A DNA stretch of 64,000 nucleotides from Polynucleobacter hirudinilacicola. GTDB taxonomy: Bacteria; Pseudomonadota; Gammaproteobacteria; Burkholderiales; Burkholderiaceae. Shown piece by piece: positions 25,063-33,347 of this stretch. The stretch's first letter is position 1; every line of letters starts with the position of its first letter. Location of the stretch: assembly GCF_002192535.1 (NCBI RefSeq), contig NZ_NAIA01000003.1, positions 403,954 to 467,953 on the forward strand, given 5' to 3'. The notes under the pieces were generated by a model. It did not search any database, was not told the DNA's origin, and saw only the letters and a program-made list of their open reading frames with translations. Both the position numbers and the translations under genes were made by a program.

Positions 25063-25739
25063 GTCTCGATATCCATAACAGTCCAGAGCATGAGTTCGAA
25101 CCTGAGCTAGGTCTTCCAGAAAGATTGCCACAGGGAGAGCGTATTTTATGGCAGGGCTCGCCCGATACTAAGGCGCTCTTGTTTAGAGTCTTTCATTTCA
25201 AAATGTTAGTCATCTATTTTGGTCTGTTATTGGCTTATCGTTTGGTGACTGGTTTCAGTGAGGGTGAGGCCTTCACTGAGATACTGTTTGCTGCACTCAA
25301 CATTGTGGCTCTTTCAGGTTTGGGCTTGGGTTTGGTTGCACTGATTGCCTATTTAATGGCTTCAACAGCGATTTATACGATTACCAATAAGCGCGTTGTG
25401 ATGCGTATTGGAATTGTGCTGAATATGACCTTTAATTTTCCGCTCAAGATGATTGAATCAGCGGATTGTGGTGTCGCTAAGCAGGGCTCTGGTGATATAT
25501 ATCTGAAGTTAAGCAAAGGAACCAAAATTGCGATTTTCCACTTATGGCCTCATGCAAGACCGGGGAAGTGGGCCGTCCCTCAGCCAACCTTCAGAAGTAT
25601 TAAAAATTGTTCTGAAGTCGCTCAAATCTTGGTAGATGCATGGGCAGCCCAAAATAATGTCATTGCTCGTACAGTGCAGAAGAATGAGTCAAAAGAAGTG
25701 AATTCAAAGAACCCTTACTCTGGGATTGAAACAGCATGA
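25059..25739 (+). CDS. puhB: Photosynthetic complex assembly protein PuhB
   Basis: 226 residues. PuhB is a membrane protein with a PH-like (bPH2) domain that helps reaction-centre assembly. The start has LPERLPQGERILWQGSPDTKALLFRVFHFK, typical of PuhB, then two or three membrane helices (about 48-65, 80-107) and the PH-like part TNKRVVMRIGIVLNMTFNFP. It is joined to puhA and puhC by four-base overlaps, so the three are made together. Confidence 0.92.
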   Translation: MSLDIHNSPEHEFEPELGLPERLPQGERILWQGSPDTKALLFRVFHFKMLVIYFGLLLAYRLVTGFSEGEAFTEILFAALNIVALSGLGLGLVALIAYLMASTAIYTITNKRVVMRIGIVLNMTFNFPLKMIESADCGVAKQGSGDIYLKLSKGTKIAIFHLWPHARPGKWAVPQPTFRSIKNCSEVAQILVDAWAAQNNVIARTVQKNESKEVNSKNPYSGIETA

Positions 25740-26179
25740 TTCTGCGTATGAATGCCACTCAGATGCAAAACTATATTGCATTGTTTATTGCTTCATTGTT
25801 GATGGCAATCATTCTGTTGATCGCAAATTATGTTCAGTCTGGAAAGTCAGAGCCTCAAGTTGATGCTGCTGTAATTACTAAGAAAACCCTGCACTTTAGA
25901 GACCTTCCGAATGGTGCGGTTGGCGTGATTTCTGCGGATAATGGGCAAATGATTGCCCAGGTTGAGGGTCAGGCTGGCTTTGTGAGGGGAATTTTGAGAG
26001 CATTAGCTCGTGATCGTCGGATTCGTCAGATCTCTAGCGATGATGCGTTTGAACTGGTTAGTCGTTCTGATGGAAGATTGACCTTGATTGATTTAGCAAC
26101 GAATAATCGAATTGATTTGGAGTCATTCGGAAAAGATAACGCAGCTGAGTTCGCTGCTTTTTTAACTAGCGCGAGATAA
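25736..26179 (+). CDS. puhC: Photosynthetic complex assembly protein PuhC
   Basis: 147 residues with one N-terminal membrane helix (about 10-30, IALFIASLLMAIILLIANYV) and a periplasmic domain. It shows the PuhC pattern LHFRDLPNGAVGVISADNGQ and VEGQAGFVRGILRALARDRR. In Rhodobacter, PuhC affects reaction-centre and LH1 organisation. It overlaps puhB by four bases and is followed after 2 bases by an uncharacterised gene. Confidence 0.9.
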   Translation: MILRMNATQMQNYIALFIASLLMAIILLIANYVQSGKSEPQVDAAVITKKTLHFRDLPNGAVGVISADNGQMIAQVEGQAGFVRGILRALARDRRIRQISSDDAFELVSRSDGRLTLIDLATNNRIDLESFGKDNAAEFAAFLTSAR

Positions 26180-26181
26180 CT

Positions 26182-26535
26182 ATGTCAAAGCAAAAGGTTC
26201 AATGTCACGTTGATATGTCGAATACCTCTGAGTTTCTGTACGCTCACGTAGACTTGAATGGGGTTCAAGTAGGACCAGGAGATGAGGTTCTAGTTCATGA
26301 CCCTATTACTGATATCTCATTTGGTGAAGTATTGAGTTACGACCGAACCGCCACTGTTTCTAAAGCAGGTATCTTTTCACGACTCTGGGTGTATCTCACT
26401 GCAAGACTAGAGGTCACTATGCTATATGAGGTTAGTTTCTCGACCACTCGATTTAGTAAGGCTAAGAAATATCCTCGCCCAGCACCCAGTCAAGAGATTG
26501 CCCCAATTATTTTGAATGAAGGAGTGAAGGTATGA
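26182..26535 (+). CDS. Conserved PGC protein of unknown function
   Basis: 117 residues, no signal peptide and no clear membrane helix. I cannot name a domain. The sequence is beta-rich at first ([20 protein letters not shown]), with a Gly-Asp turn, then a basic-aromatic segment ([16 protein letters not shown]) that could lie on the membrane, and a Pro-rich tail. Small uncharacterised genes at this place, between puhC and acsF, occur in other proteobacterial photosynthesis clusters. It is tightly packed: 2 bases after puhC and overlapping acsF by four, so co-expression with the cyclase is nearly certain. A role as partner of AcsF or in assembly is inference. Confidence 0.85.
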   Translation: MSKQKVQCHVDMSNTSEFLYAHVDLNGVQVGPGDEVLVHDPITDISFGEVLSYDRTATVSKAGIFSRLWVYLTARLEVTMLYEVSFSTTRFSKAKKYPRPAPSQEIAPIILNEGVKV

Positions 26536-27608
26536 GTGCAAACGCGCCAACCATGCCAATGGGACGTCCCATTAACGAGTCAACTGACCGGGCTCTTGAA
26601 AATACCATTCTGAGCCCACGCTTTTATACAACGGACTTTGACGAAATGGACCGTTTTGATATCTCCTCTGTAAAGCCAGAGTGGGATCGCCTCATGCAGG
26701 AGTTTGACCAGGATATTAATCAAGCCCATTTTCAGCGTCCTGAAGATATGTCTAAGGACTACTCCCATCTTCCAGAAGGTCTATATCAAGAATTCTTAGA
26801 CTTTTTAATTAGCTCGATTACTTCTGAATTCTCAGGCTGTGTTCTCTATTCAGAAATTAAGAAATCCATCAATAATCCCGAGCTTAAAAGTCTATTTACC
26901 TATATGGCCCGCGATGAGAGCAGGCATGCTGGCTTCATCAATCAATGGCTAAAAGATTTTGGCATCGGCGTGGATTTAGGATTTTTAGCAAGAACAAAAA
27001 AATATACATTCTTTAAGCCTAAGTTTATTTTTTATGCAACCTATCTTTCTGAGAAGATTGGTTATGCACGCTACATCATGATTTATCGCATTATTCAAAA
27101 GAAACCTGAGTTGCGTTTTCACCCGATATTCCTGTGGTTTGAAAAATGGTGCAATGATGAATTCCGTCATGGCGAAGCATTTGCATTGCTAATGCGCTCT
27201 AATCCGAAGTTGCTCAGTGGCGTGAATCGTCTATGGATCCGCTTTTTCCTGATCGCTGTTTACGCAACGATGTATGTTCGCGATCATTCCAGACCAGAAT
27301 TTCATAAGGCATTAGGCGTTTCTCCAACAGACTATGACCGTCAAGTTCTGCAAATTACTTCTGATATTTCTAAGCAAGTATTCCCTTTCACCATAAACTT
27401 GGATGATCCAAGGGTTTGGGAAGGCTTTGAAAAACTGAGAAAGATATCGGATGAGGTGGAAGAGCTTAAGCAGAAGGGCGGAGTTCTGTCTGCGATTAAG
27501 CGTGGCGGATTAGCGGTTGCTGCGGCTACCACCTTCTTGCGTATTTATCTATTGCCAGTGGTTCCTAATGAGCTGCCAACAGATATTCGCTTAGTGCCTG
27601 TTTGGTAA
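26532..27608 (+). CDS. acsF: Aerobic Mg-protoporphyrin IX monomethyl ester cyclase
   Basis: 358 residues. AcsF is the oxygen-dependent cyclase that forms the isocyclic ring E. It is a diiron protein with ligands in [28 protein letters not shown] and [16 protein letters not shown] (ExxH motifs). The N-terminal [19 protein letters not shown] is diagnostic. Its presence and the lack of the oxygen-sensitive BchE in the window fit aerobic pigment synthesis. It overlaps the preceding unknown gene by four bases. Confidence 0.96.
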   Translation: MSANAPTMPMGRPINESTDRALENTILSPRFYTTDFDEMDRFDISSVKPEWDRLMQEFDQDINQAHFQRPEDMSKDYSHLPEGLYQEFLDFLISSITSEFSGCVLYSEIKKSINNPELKSLFTYMARDESRHAGFINQWLKDFGIGVDLGFLARTKKYTFFKPKFIFYATYLSEKIGYARYIMIYRIIQKKPELRFHPIFLWFEKWCNDEFRHGEAFALLMRSNPKLLSGVNRLWIRFFLIAVYATMYVRDHSRPEFHKALGVSPTDYDRQVLQITSDISKQVFPFTINLDDPRVWEGFEKLRKISDEVEELKQKGGVLSAIKRGGLAVAAATTFLRIYLLPVVPNELPTDIRLVPVW

Positions 27609-27614
27609 GTCATT

Positions 27615-28373
27615 ATGTATTTTTGGATAAGCCCCTTAATCTTTACCATCTTTGTATGGTGGTTTAGTACCGGCCTTATTCTGAAGATTAATAGCTTGCC
27701 AAGACATTACTTCAAGGTAATCTTTGCGCTTTCCATTGGCGTCTTATTGTTGGCATTTTGGGGATTGCAAATCTCGAGTCAACAAGCTACGGTTGCTGGA
27801 GCCTATTGCTCCTTCACTTGTGCAATTGTGATTTGGGGTTGGCAAGAGCTTGCTTTTTTACTTGGATATATTACTGGATCAAGACGTTCGGATTGTCCTC
27901 ATGGCCTGAGTGGAATGAGACGTGCTTGGTATGCATTCCAAACTATTAATTATCATGAGCTAACTTTGCTCAGTCTCGGTATTGTCTTGTTCTTGATGAA
28001 CCTAGAGGCTGTCAATCAGACTGGTTTTTGGACTTACATCATTCTCTGGGGAATGAGGCAAAGCACGAAGATTAATATCTTCTTAGGTGTCCTGAATTTC
28101 AATGAAGCCTTCTTGCCTCAGCATCTGAAATATCTCATTACTTACTTTAGACGTAAGGCAATGAACTTGCTGATGCCGTTCTCCATTTTGATTTCAGTTA
28201 TTTTTTTAGTACCTATTTGGTCGCATGCGGCGTCTGAGTCATCAGTCTATGAGATGACCTCGTCAGCGCTACTTGGTACGTTGTTGGCGCTTGGATTGTT
28301 AGAGCACTTATTCCTGATCATGCCATTTCCCAGTGAGCTGTTGTGGAAGTGGGGTTATAAGAACCATCGTTGA
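27615..28373 (+). CDS. puhE: PuhE-like membrane protein (DUF3623 family)
   Basis: 252 residues with about seven hydrophobic segments. The motifs FVWWFSTGLILKINSLPRHY near the N-terminus and MLNFNEAFLPQHL-like NFNEAFLPQHLKYL near residue 155 are typical of the putative photosynthetic complex assembly protein PuhE. Its biochemical function is not known; loss in Rhodobacter disturbs bacteriochlorophyll levels and reaction-centre assembly. It lies 6 bases after acsF and 13 before ispH. Confidence 0.9.
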   Translation: MYFWISPLIFTIFVWWFSTGLILKINSLPRHYFKVIFALSIGVLLLAFWGLQISSQQATVAGAYCSFTCAIVIWGWQELAFLLGYITGSRRSDCPHGLSGMRRAWYAFQTINYHELTLLSLGIVLFLMNLEAVNQTGFWTYIILWGMRQSTKINIFLGVLNFNEAFLPQHLKYLITYFRRKAMNLLMPFSILISVIFLVPIWSHAASESSVYEMTSSALLGTLLALGLLEHLFLIMPFPSELLWKWGYKNHR

Positions 28374-28386
28374 ATAATCATAATCA

Positions 28387-29328
28387 ATGCGTTCGAATAA
28401 AACAATCTATCTAGCCCAGCCGCGTGGCTTTTGTGCAGGAGTAGAAAGGGCTATTCTCATCGTTGAAGAAGCGCTGAAAAAATATGGCGCCCCTATTTAT
28501 GTGAGACATGAAATTATTCACAATGCCTATGTCGTGAAAGATTTTGAGTCGCGTGGCGTCATCTTCATTAATGAGCTAGATACGGTGCCTCAGGGTGCAA
28601 TTCTGATTTTTAGTGCGCATGGTGTATCCAAGGCTGTTCGATTTGAAGCAGATGAGCGCCAATTTCAGGTCTTTGATGCTACTTGCCCATTGGTAGCCAA
28701 AGTGCATGCAGAAGTCGTTCGCCTAAAAGAGCGCGGCTATCAGATCATCATGATTGGACACCGTGGTCATCCAGAAGTGGAGGGCACTATGGGGCAAGTG
28801 GATTCCTCAATTCATTTGATCGAGCATGTACAAGATGTAGATCAACTTTCTTTTAAAGAGAATGAACTGATTGCTTATGTCACTCAAACAACATTATCTG
28901 TTGATGAGACACAAGAAATTACGGCTGCCCTGATGAAGAAATATCCACAGATTCATGCGCCTAAGCGTCAGGATATTTGTTATGCCACTCAGAATCGACA
29001 AGATGCAGTGAAGGCGATGCTTCCCCATGTAGATGTGGTGATTGTTGTAGGTAGTCAAAATAGCTCCAACTCAAAGCGACTACAAGAATTGGCAAGCAGC
29101 ATGAATGTACCGGCGTATTTAGTTGACGATCCAAAGCAGATTCAGGCTGAGTGGTTTCAATCAATGAATAGCGTTGGTGTTACAGCGGGCGCATCTGCGC
29201 CTGAGGCTTTGACAGCCCAAATTACTGAAGCAATTAATAGTCTTTATCGAGGTACGGTTGTCCCAATGCCTGGGATTGAGGAAACCGTGAATTTTTCCCT
29301 CCCCAAGGGTTTGCTGGAAGCAGCCTAA
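28387..29328 (+). CDS. ispH: 4-hydroxy-3-methylbut-2-enyl diphosphate reductase
   Basis: 313 residues, normal for IspH, the last enzyme of the MEP pathway, which yields IPP and DMAPP. The three cluster cysteines are visible: QPRGFCAGV, DATCPLVAKVH and RQDICYATQNRQ. GHRGHPEVEGTMGQ is also typical. Its place in the photosynthesis cluster suggests a dedicated supply of precursors for carotenoids and the geranylgeranyl/phytyl tail; a second housekeeping copy elsewhere is likely but not shown. No clear Shine-Dalgarno precedes the ATG. Confidence 0.95.
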   Translation: MRSNKTIYLAQPRGFCAGVERAILIVEEALKKYGAPIYVRHEIIHNAYVVKDFESRGVIFINELDTVPQGAILIFSAHGVSKAVRFEADERQFQVFDATCPLVAKVHAEVVRLKERGYQIIMIGHRGHPEVEGTMGQVDSSIHLIEHVQDVDQLSFKENELIAYVTQTTLSVDETQEITAALMKKYPQIHAPKRQDICYATQNRQDAVKAMLPHVDVVIVVGSQNSSNSKRLQELASSMNVPAYLVDDPKQIQAEWFQSMNSVGVTAGASAPEALTAQITEAINSLYRGTVVPMPGIEETVNFSLPKGLLEAA

Positions 29329-29394
29329 ACCCCCGAAATTCGTCTTTTCCCTTGATATATAAGGGTTTTCACTGGTAAAAATCAGGCTTAAAAG

Positions 29395-29412
29395 TGTCAA
29401 ATTTAATTGACA
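29395..29412. promoter_or_regulatory. PpsR operator overlapping the bchG promoter
   Basis: TGTCAAATTTAATTGACA is a perfect TGT-N12-ACA PpsR/CrtJ box with full TGTCAA/TTGACA arms. It lies within a longer 10-bp inverted repeat (29391-29400 and 29407-29416). Its right end contains the perfect -35 hexamer TTGACA (29407-29412). A second shorter palindrome, TGTCAATGACA, follows at 29421-29431. A repressor bound here would block RNA polymerase directly. Confidence 0.85.
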
Positions 29413-29435
29413 CTTTAATATGTCAATGACAAAAT
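29407..29435 (+). promoter_or_regulatory. Candidate bchG promoter
   Basis: Consensus -35 TTGACA at 29407-29412, 17-base spacer, and -10-like CAAAAT at 29430-29435 (4 of 6 matches). Transcription would begin at or next to the bchG ATG (29443), and no Shine-Dalgarno precedes that ATG, so a leaderless message is possible. An alternative promoter further upstream is TTGATA (29352-29357), 18 bases, TAAAAA (29376-29381). Confidence 0.45.
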
Positions 29436-29442
29436 CATTTAC

Positions 29443-30327
29443 ATGAATCTGCCAGAACCACGAGCAATTTTGACGCTTTTAAAGCCGATTACTTGGTTTC
29501 CGCCAATGTGGGCGTTTGCCTGCGGATCTATTACTGGCACTGACAAGATTGCTGAAAATCTACCAATCTTTTTCCTCGGCTTATTGCTTACTGGGCCTCT
29601 GGTATGTGCTTCCAGTCAAGCAGTAAATGATTGGTACGACAGACATGTTGATGCGATTAACGAACCTAATCGACCCATTCCGTCAGGTCGTATTCCTGGT
29701 CGATGGGGTCTCTATATTGCAATACTGTGGTCGCTGATTTCATTATGGGTTGGAAGTTACTTGGGCCCCATTGGATTTTTAGCTACCTTGCTTGCTTTAG
29801 TGTTGGCATGGTTTTACAGCATGCCACCAATGCGTTTTAAAAATAACGGTTGGCTTGGCAATCTTGCATGTGGTGTGAGTTATGAAGGTTTGGCTTGGAT
29901 TACTGGAGCAACCTTACTCTCCGGTGGAGTTCTGCCAAGCAAACCATCACTCTTACTTGCTGGTTTATATAGCGCTAGTGCACATGGAATCATGACCTTA
30001 AATGATTTCAAGGCGATTGAAGGTGATCGACAAATGGGTGTTCGATCTTTACCCGTGCAACTGGGCGCAATGAAAGCCGCCCAAGTATCTGCAGCCTTTA
30101 TGTTGATCCCACAAGTGATCGTATTGGCTTTGCTACTGATGTGGGGTAAGCCTATCTACGCAATCGTGATTGGTGGGTTGATATTAGGACAAATCGTTTT
30201 ATTAAGAGACTTCCTGAAAAGACCAGTTGAGAAAGCACTCTTTTACAGTGGCTTTGGCGTTCCAATCTTGGTCTCCGGAATGATGGTGGCTGCATTTGCA
30301 GTTAATAGTATGGGGATTGAGTCATGA
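29443..30327 (+). CDS. bchG: Bacteriochlorophyll synthase (geranylgeranyl transferase)
   Basis: 294 residues, a UbiA-type prenyltransferase with about eight membrane helices. It esterifies bacteriochlorophyllide a with geranylgeranyl or phytyl diphosphate. The Asp-rich motif NDWYDRHVDAINEPNRPIPS binds the Mg-diphosphate, and the second one is LNDFKAIEGDRQMGVRSLPV. The N-terminal LLKPITWFPPMWAFACG matches BchG rather than other UbiA proteins. It is first of a bchG-PucC-bchP run and has its own PpsR-boxed promoter. Confidence 0.95.
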   Translation: MNLPEPRAILTLLKPITWFPPMWAFACGSITGTDKIAENLPIFFLGLLLTGPLVCASSQAVNDWYDRHVDAINEPNRPIPSGRIPGRWGLYIAILWSLISLWVGSYLGPIGFLATLLALVLAWFYSMPPMRFKNNGWLGNLACGVSYEGLAWITGATLLSGGVLPSKPSLLLAGLYSASAHGIMTLNDFKAIEGDRQMGVRSLPVQLGAMKAAQVSAAFMLIPQVIVLALLLMWGKPIYAIVIGGLILGQIVLLRDFLKRPVEKALFYSGFGVPILVSGMMVAAFAVNSMGIES

Positions 30328-31652
30328 GTATTGCTATGACACAGTCACTCTATCAGTCATCAACTTTTGGCTGGCTCAGTATTGTGCGCCTTGGCTTAGT
30401 ACAGGCATGCATCGGCGCCATAGTCGTGATGACGACCTCTACTTTAAATCGCATCATGGTGGTTGAGTTAGCACTGCCTGCCAGTCTGCCTGGCTTGTTA
30501 GTAGCAATTCATTATTTTGTCCAAGTGATTAGACCGCGGATGGGATTTGAGTCTGATAGCGGAGCCAAAAGAACCCCATGGATTATTGGCGGTGTAGGTT
30601 TACTAGCCTTGGGTGGATTTGGTGCGGCCATTGCTACATCACTCATGGGTATTCACTTAATCCTTGGTATTGCAGCAGCAATCGTCGCCTTCTTCTTCAT
30701 TGGTATCGGCGTGAGTATGAGTGGCACCTCTTTGCTAGCGCTGTTGGCAAAAGGCGTTAGCGATGAGAGAAGAGCCGCGGCTGCGACCACGGTATGGCTC
30801 ATGATGATTTTTGGCTTTGCTCTGACGAGTGGTATTGCAGGTAAATTTCTTGACCCTTACTCGCCAGAAAAAGTCATTCTCATTTCCGGGATCATTTCAT
30901 CGATAGCATGCTTTCTTACAGTGATAGCGCTCTATAGATTAGAGGGGCGCGAGCTACAAAATACCGCTGCAAGCAACACTCAAAAGGCGCCCTTCAGAAA
31001 GGCGCTAAGTGATATTTTGGCTGATCCTGATACCAAGAAATTCACCATCTTCATTTTCTTATCAATGTTTGCATTTAGTGCGCAGGATTTGATTTTGGAA
31101 CCTTTTGCTGGAATGATTTTTAACTATTCTTTAGGTGAGACAACCAGTCTATCTGGCATTCAGCACTCAGGCGTACTCACCGGCATGTTATTAGTGGCAG
31201 TTTGTGGATCTAGCAGATTGCGGCCTTACTTTGGATCCTTGAGGTCTTGGATGATCTATGGCTGTCTCGCCTCTGCGCTAGCAATGTCTGGCTTAGTGAT
31301 TGCTGGAATCTTGGAAGGTAACTGGCCATTAAAACTCAATGTATTTATCTTGGGGTTAGCGAATGGTGCTTTCTCTATTGCTGCTATCGCTTCAATGATG
31401 CGTTTGGCAGTTGTGGGTGGTGGCGGAAAAGAGGGCGTCAGGATTGGCCTTTGGGGTGGAGCTCAAGCAATTGCTTTTGGCTTAGGTGGTCTTTTAGGCG
31501 CTGGCGCTAGTGATCTTGCGCGATCTATTTTTACAAGCCCTGCATACGCATACGCATCTGTTTTTTTCATTGAAGCAATTCTGTTTGTTGCTTCTGCATA
31601 TATGGCATCTCAAGTTGAGAGCAAAACTGGTAGTTCTAGTGGAGTGAGGTGA
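30324..31652 (+). CDS. PucC-family protein between bchG and bchP
   Basis: 442 residues, about 12 membrane helices, homologous to the LhaA at 22.8 kb. Shared features are FGWLSIVRLGLVQACIGAIV, TLNRIMVVELALPASLPGLL, FSAQDLILEPFAGMIF and a run of Gly-rich helices. A gene of this type is regularly found between bchG and bchP in purple bacteria (called orf428 or bch2). It probably handles (bacterio)chlorophyll delivery or antenna assembly; this is not proven. It overlaps bchG by four bases. Confidence 0.88.
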   Translation: MSIAMTQSLYQSSTFGWLSIVRLGLVQACIGAIVVMTTSTLNRIMVVELALPASLPGLLVAIHYFVQVIRPRMGFESDSGAKRTPWIIGGVGLLALGGFGAAIATSLMGIHLILGIAAAIVAFFFIGIGVSMSGTSLLALLAKGVSDERRAAAATTVWLMMIFGFALTSGIAGKFLDPYSPEKVILISGIISSIACFLTVIALYRLEGRELQNTAASNTQKAPFRKALSDILADPDTKKFTIFIFLSMFAFSAQDLILEPFAGMIFNYSLGETTSLSGIQHSGVLTGMLLVAVCGSSRLRPYFGSLRSWMIYGCLASALAMSGLVIAGILEGNWPLKLNVFILGLANGAFSIAAIASMMRLAVVGGGGKEGVRIGLWGGAQAIAFGLGGLLGAGASDLARSIFTSPAYAYASVFFIEAILFVASAYMASQVESKTGSSSGVR

Positions 31653-31655
31653 AAC

Positions 31656-32861
31656 ATGACAACTGAATTTATTTATGACGCAGTAGTTGTTGGTGGTGGT
31701 CCTGCTGGGGCTACTGCGGCTCAAACGCTTGCGCAAAAAGGGAAGCAGGTCTTGCTGCTGGATAAGCGTGGGCGTATTAAACCGTGTGGTGGTGCGATTC
31801 CTCCGCGTTTAATCAAAGATTTTCAGATCCCAGATGAGTTGCTGGTAGCGAAAGCAAAATCCGCCCGGATGGTATCTCCATTAGGAAAAACAGTGGATAT
31901 ACCTATTGAGAACGGCTTTGTAGGGATGGTCGATCGATCTCACTTTGATGAGTGGTTAAGACAGCGTGCCGTTGCGGCAGGAGCTACTCGTGAGGATGGT
32001 TTATTCGAGAACCTCACCAGAGAAGGTCCTTATGCACGTATTTACTATCGCACGCGAGGTGCTCGCGATGGCGATCATGGTAGCTTAAAGAGTGTTTTGG
32101 CCAAAGCAGTCATTGGTGCCGATGGCGCTAAATCCCAGGTGGGAAGAAGTGCAGGCGTACAGGGATGTGCTGAGGCAAATTATGTGTTTGCCTATCACGA
32201 GATTATTAAAACTCCATCCAATGCACCAAATTCTTTTGATGCCAGTCGCTGTGATGTTTTATACCAAAAGCCAGTTTCCCCTGATTTTTATGGCTGGGTC
32301 TTTCCTCATGGCGACACTATCAGTATTGGCACTGGTAGTGCTGATAAAGGCTTCTCTCTGAGAAATGCAGTGGCAAAGTTACGTGCTGATATTGGCTTAG
32401 AAGGCGCTGAATTGATTCGGCATGAAGGGGCGCCACTACCAATGAAGCCTTTAAAGAAATGGGATGACGGCCAGCAAGTAGTTTTAGCAGGTGATGCTGC
32501 TGGAGTGGTTGCTCCAGCATCTGGTGAAGGTATCTATTATGCGATGCTGGGTGGTCAACTGGCTGGTGAAGCTGTTGCTGAATTTGTAGAAAGCAATGAT
32601 CCAGCAAAACTGAAATTGGCTCGCAAGCGATTTATGAAAGAGCACCGTATGACCTTTATTGTTTTGGGCATCATGCAATATTTTTGGTACTCGACCGATA
32701 AAAGACGTGAGAGTTTCGTGAAGATGTGTGAGGACAAAGACGTTCAAAAACTCACATTTGAGTCTTATATGAACAAAAAGCTCGTTCGCAAGAAACCGAT
32801 GGCGCATCTCAAAATATTTATTAAGGATATGGGGCACTTATTGGGCCTAGCTAAAGTATGA
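31656..32861 (+). CDS. bchP: Geranylgeranyl diphosphate / geranylgeranyl-bacteriochlorophyll reductase
   Basis: 401 residues. BchP reduces the geranylgeranyl tail to phytyl using NADPH. The FAD motif VVVGGGPAGATAAQTLAQKG is near the N-terminus, followed by LDKRGRIKPCGGAIPPRLI, a family hallmark with its Cys, and the second FAD motif VVLAGDAAGVVAPASGEGIY. It is the third gene of the bchG run and overlaps tspO by four bases. Confidence 0.95.
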   Translation: MTTEFIYDAVVVGGGPAGATAAQTLAQKGKQVLLLDKRGRIKPCGGAIPPRLIKDFQIPDELLVAKAKSARMVSPLGKTVDIPIENGFVGMVDRSHFDEWLRQRAVAAGATREDGLFENLTREGPYARIYYRTRGARDGDHGSLKSVLAKAVIGADGAKSQVGRSAGVQGCAEANYVFAYHEIIKTPSNAPNSFDASRCDVLYQKPVSPDFYGWVFPHGDTISIGTGSADKGFSLRNAVAKLRADIGLEGAELIRHEGAPLPMKPLKKWDDGQQVVLAGDAAGVVAPASGEGIYYAMLGGQLAGEAVAEFVESNDPAKLKLARKRFMKEHRMTFIVLGIMQYFWYSTDKRRESFVKMCEDKDVQKLTFESYMNKKLVRKKPMAHLKIFIKDMGHLLGLAKV

Positions 32862-33343
32862 AGATGTTTTTTCAACAGAAGTATCTCTGGCTAATTGCAG
32901 CTTGGATGGTGACCACTTCAGTCTTGGGTGGCTTGGCTACGAAGTTGGGGCCTTGGTACTTTTCTTTGATTCAACCGCCTTGGAAACCACCAGATTGGGC
33001 CTTTGGTATCGTTTGGACCACTATTTTTATTCTCTCTGCATTGGCATGGATGGTTGCTTTCAATGGTGGCGCTAGTCAGTCTCAGAAAAACAAAATCACC
33101 ATGCTTTTTTGGTTGAATGGCTTTTTCAATGTGCTTTGGAGCGTCCTATATTTCCGGATGCAGCATCCCGATTGGTCGTTGATAGAGGCATTTTTCCTTT
33201 GGGGTTCTGTGCTTGCCATTATTTTGGTGATGTGGCCAATCCGTAGGCTCGCTGCATACCTCATGATGCCGTACTTGATTTGGGTAACGATTGCAATGTG
33301 CCTCAATTGGGAAACGCTGGTTCTGAATCCTGGGGCCTACTAA
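32858..33343 (+). CDS. tspO: TspO/MBR family tryptophan-rich sensory protein
   Basis: 161 residues, five membrane helices, rich in Trp: PPWKPPDWAFGIVWTTIFILSA, WLNGFFNVLWSVLYFR. TspO binds porphyrins and in Rhodobacter lowers expression of photosynthesis genes under oxygen, probably through tetrapyrrole intermediates. Here it is four-base coupled to bchP and 4 bases ahead of hemA, so the sensor or transporter is made together with both ends of the tetrapyrrole pathway. Confidence 0.93.
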   Translation: MKMFFQQKYLWLIAAWMVTTSVLGGLATKLGPWYFSLIQPPWKPPDWAFGIVWTTIFILSALAWMVAFNGGASQSQKNKITMLFWLNGFFNVLWSVLYFRMQHPDWSLIEAFFLWGSVLAIILVMWPIRRLAAYLMMPYLIWVTIAMCLNWETLVLNPGAY

Positions 33344-33347
33344 GCAT

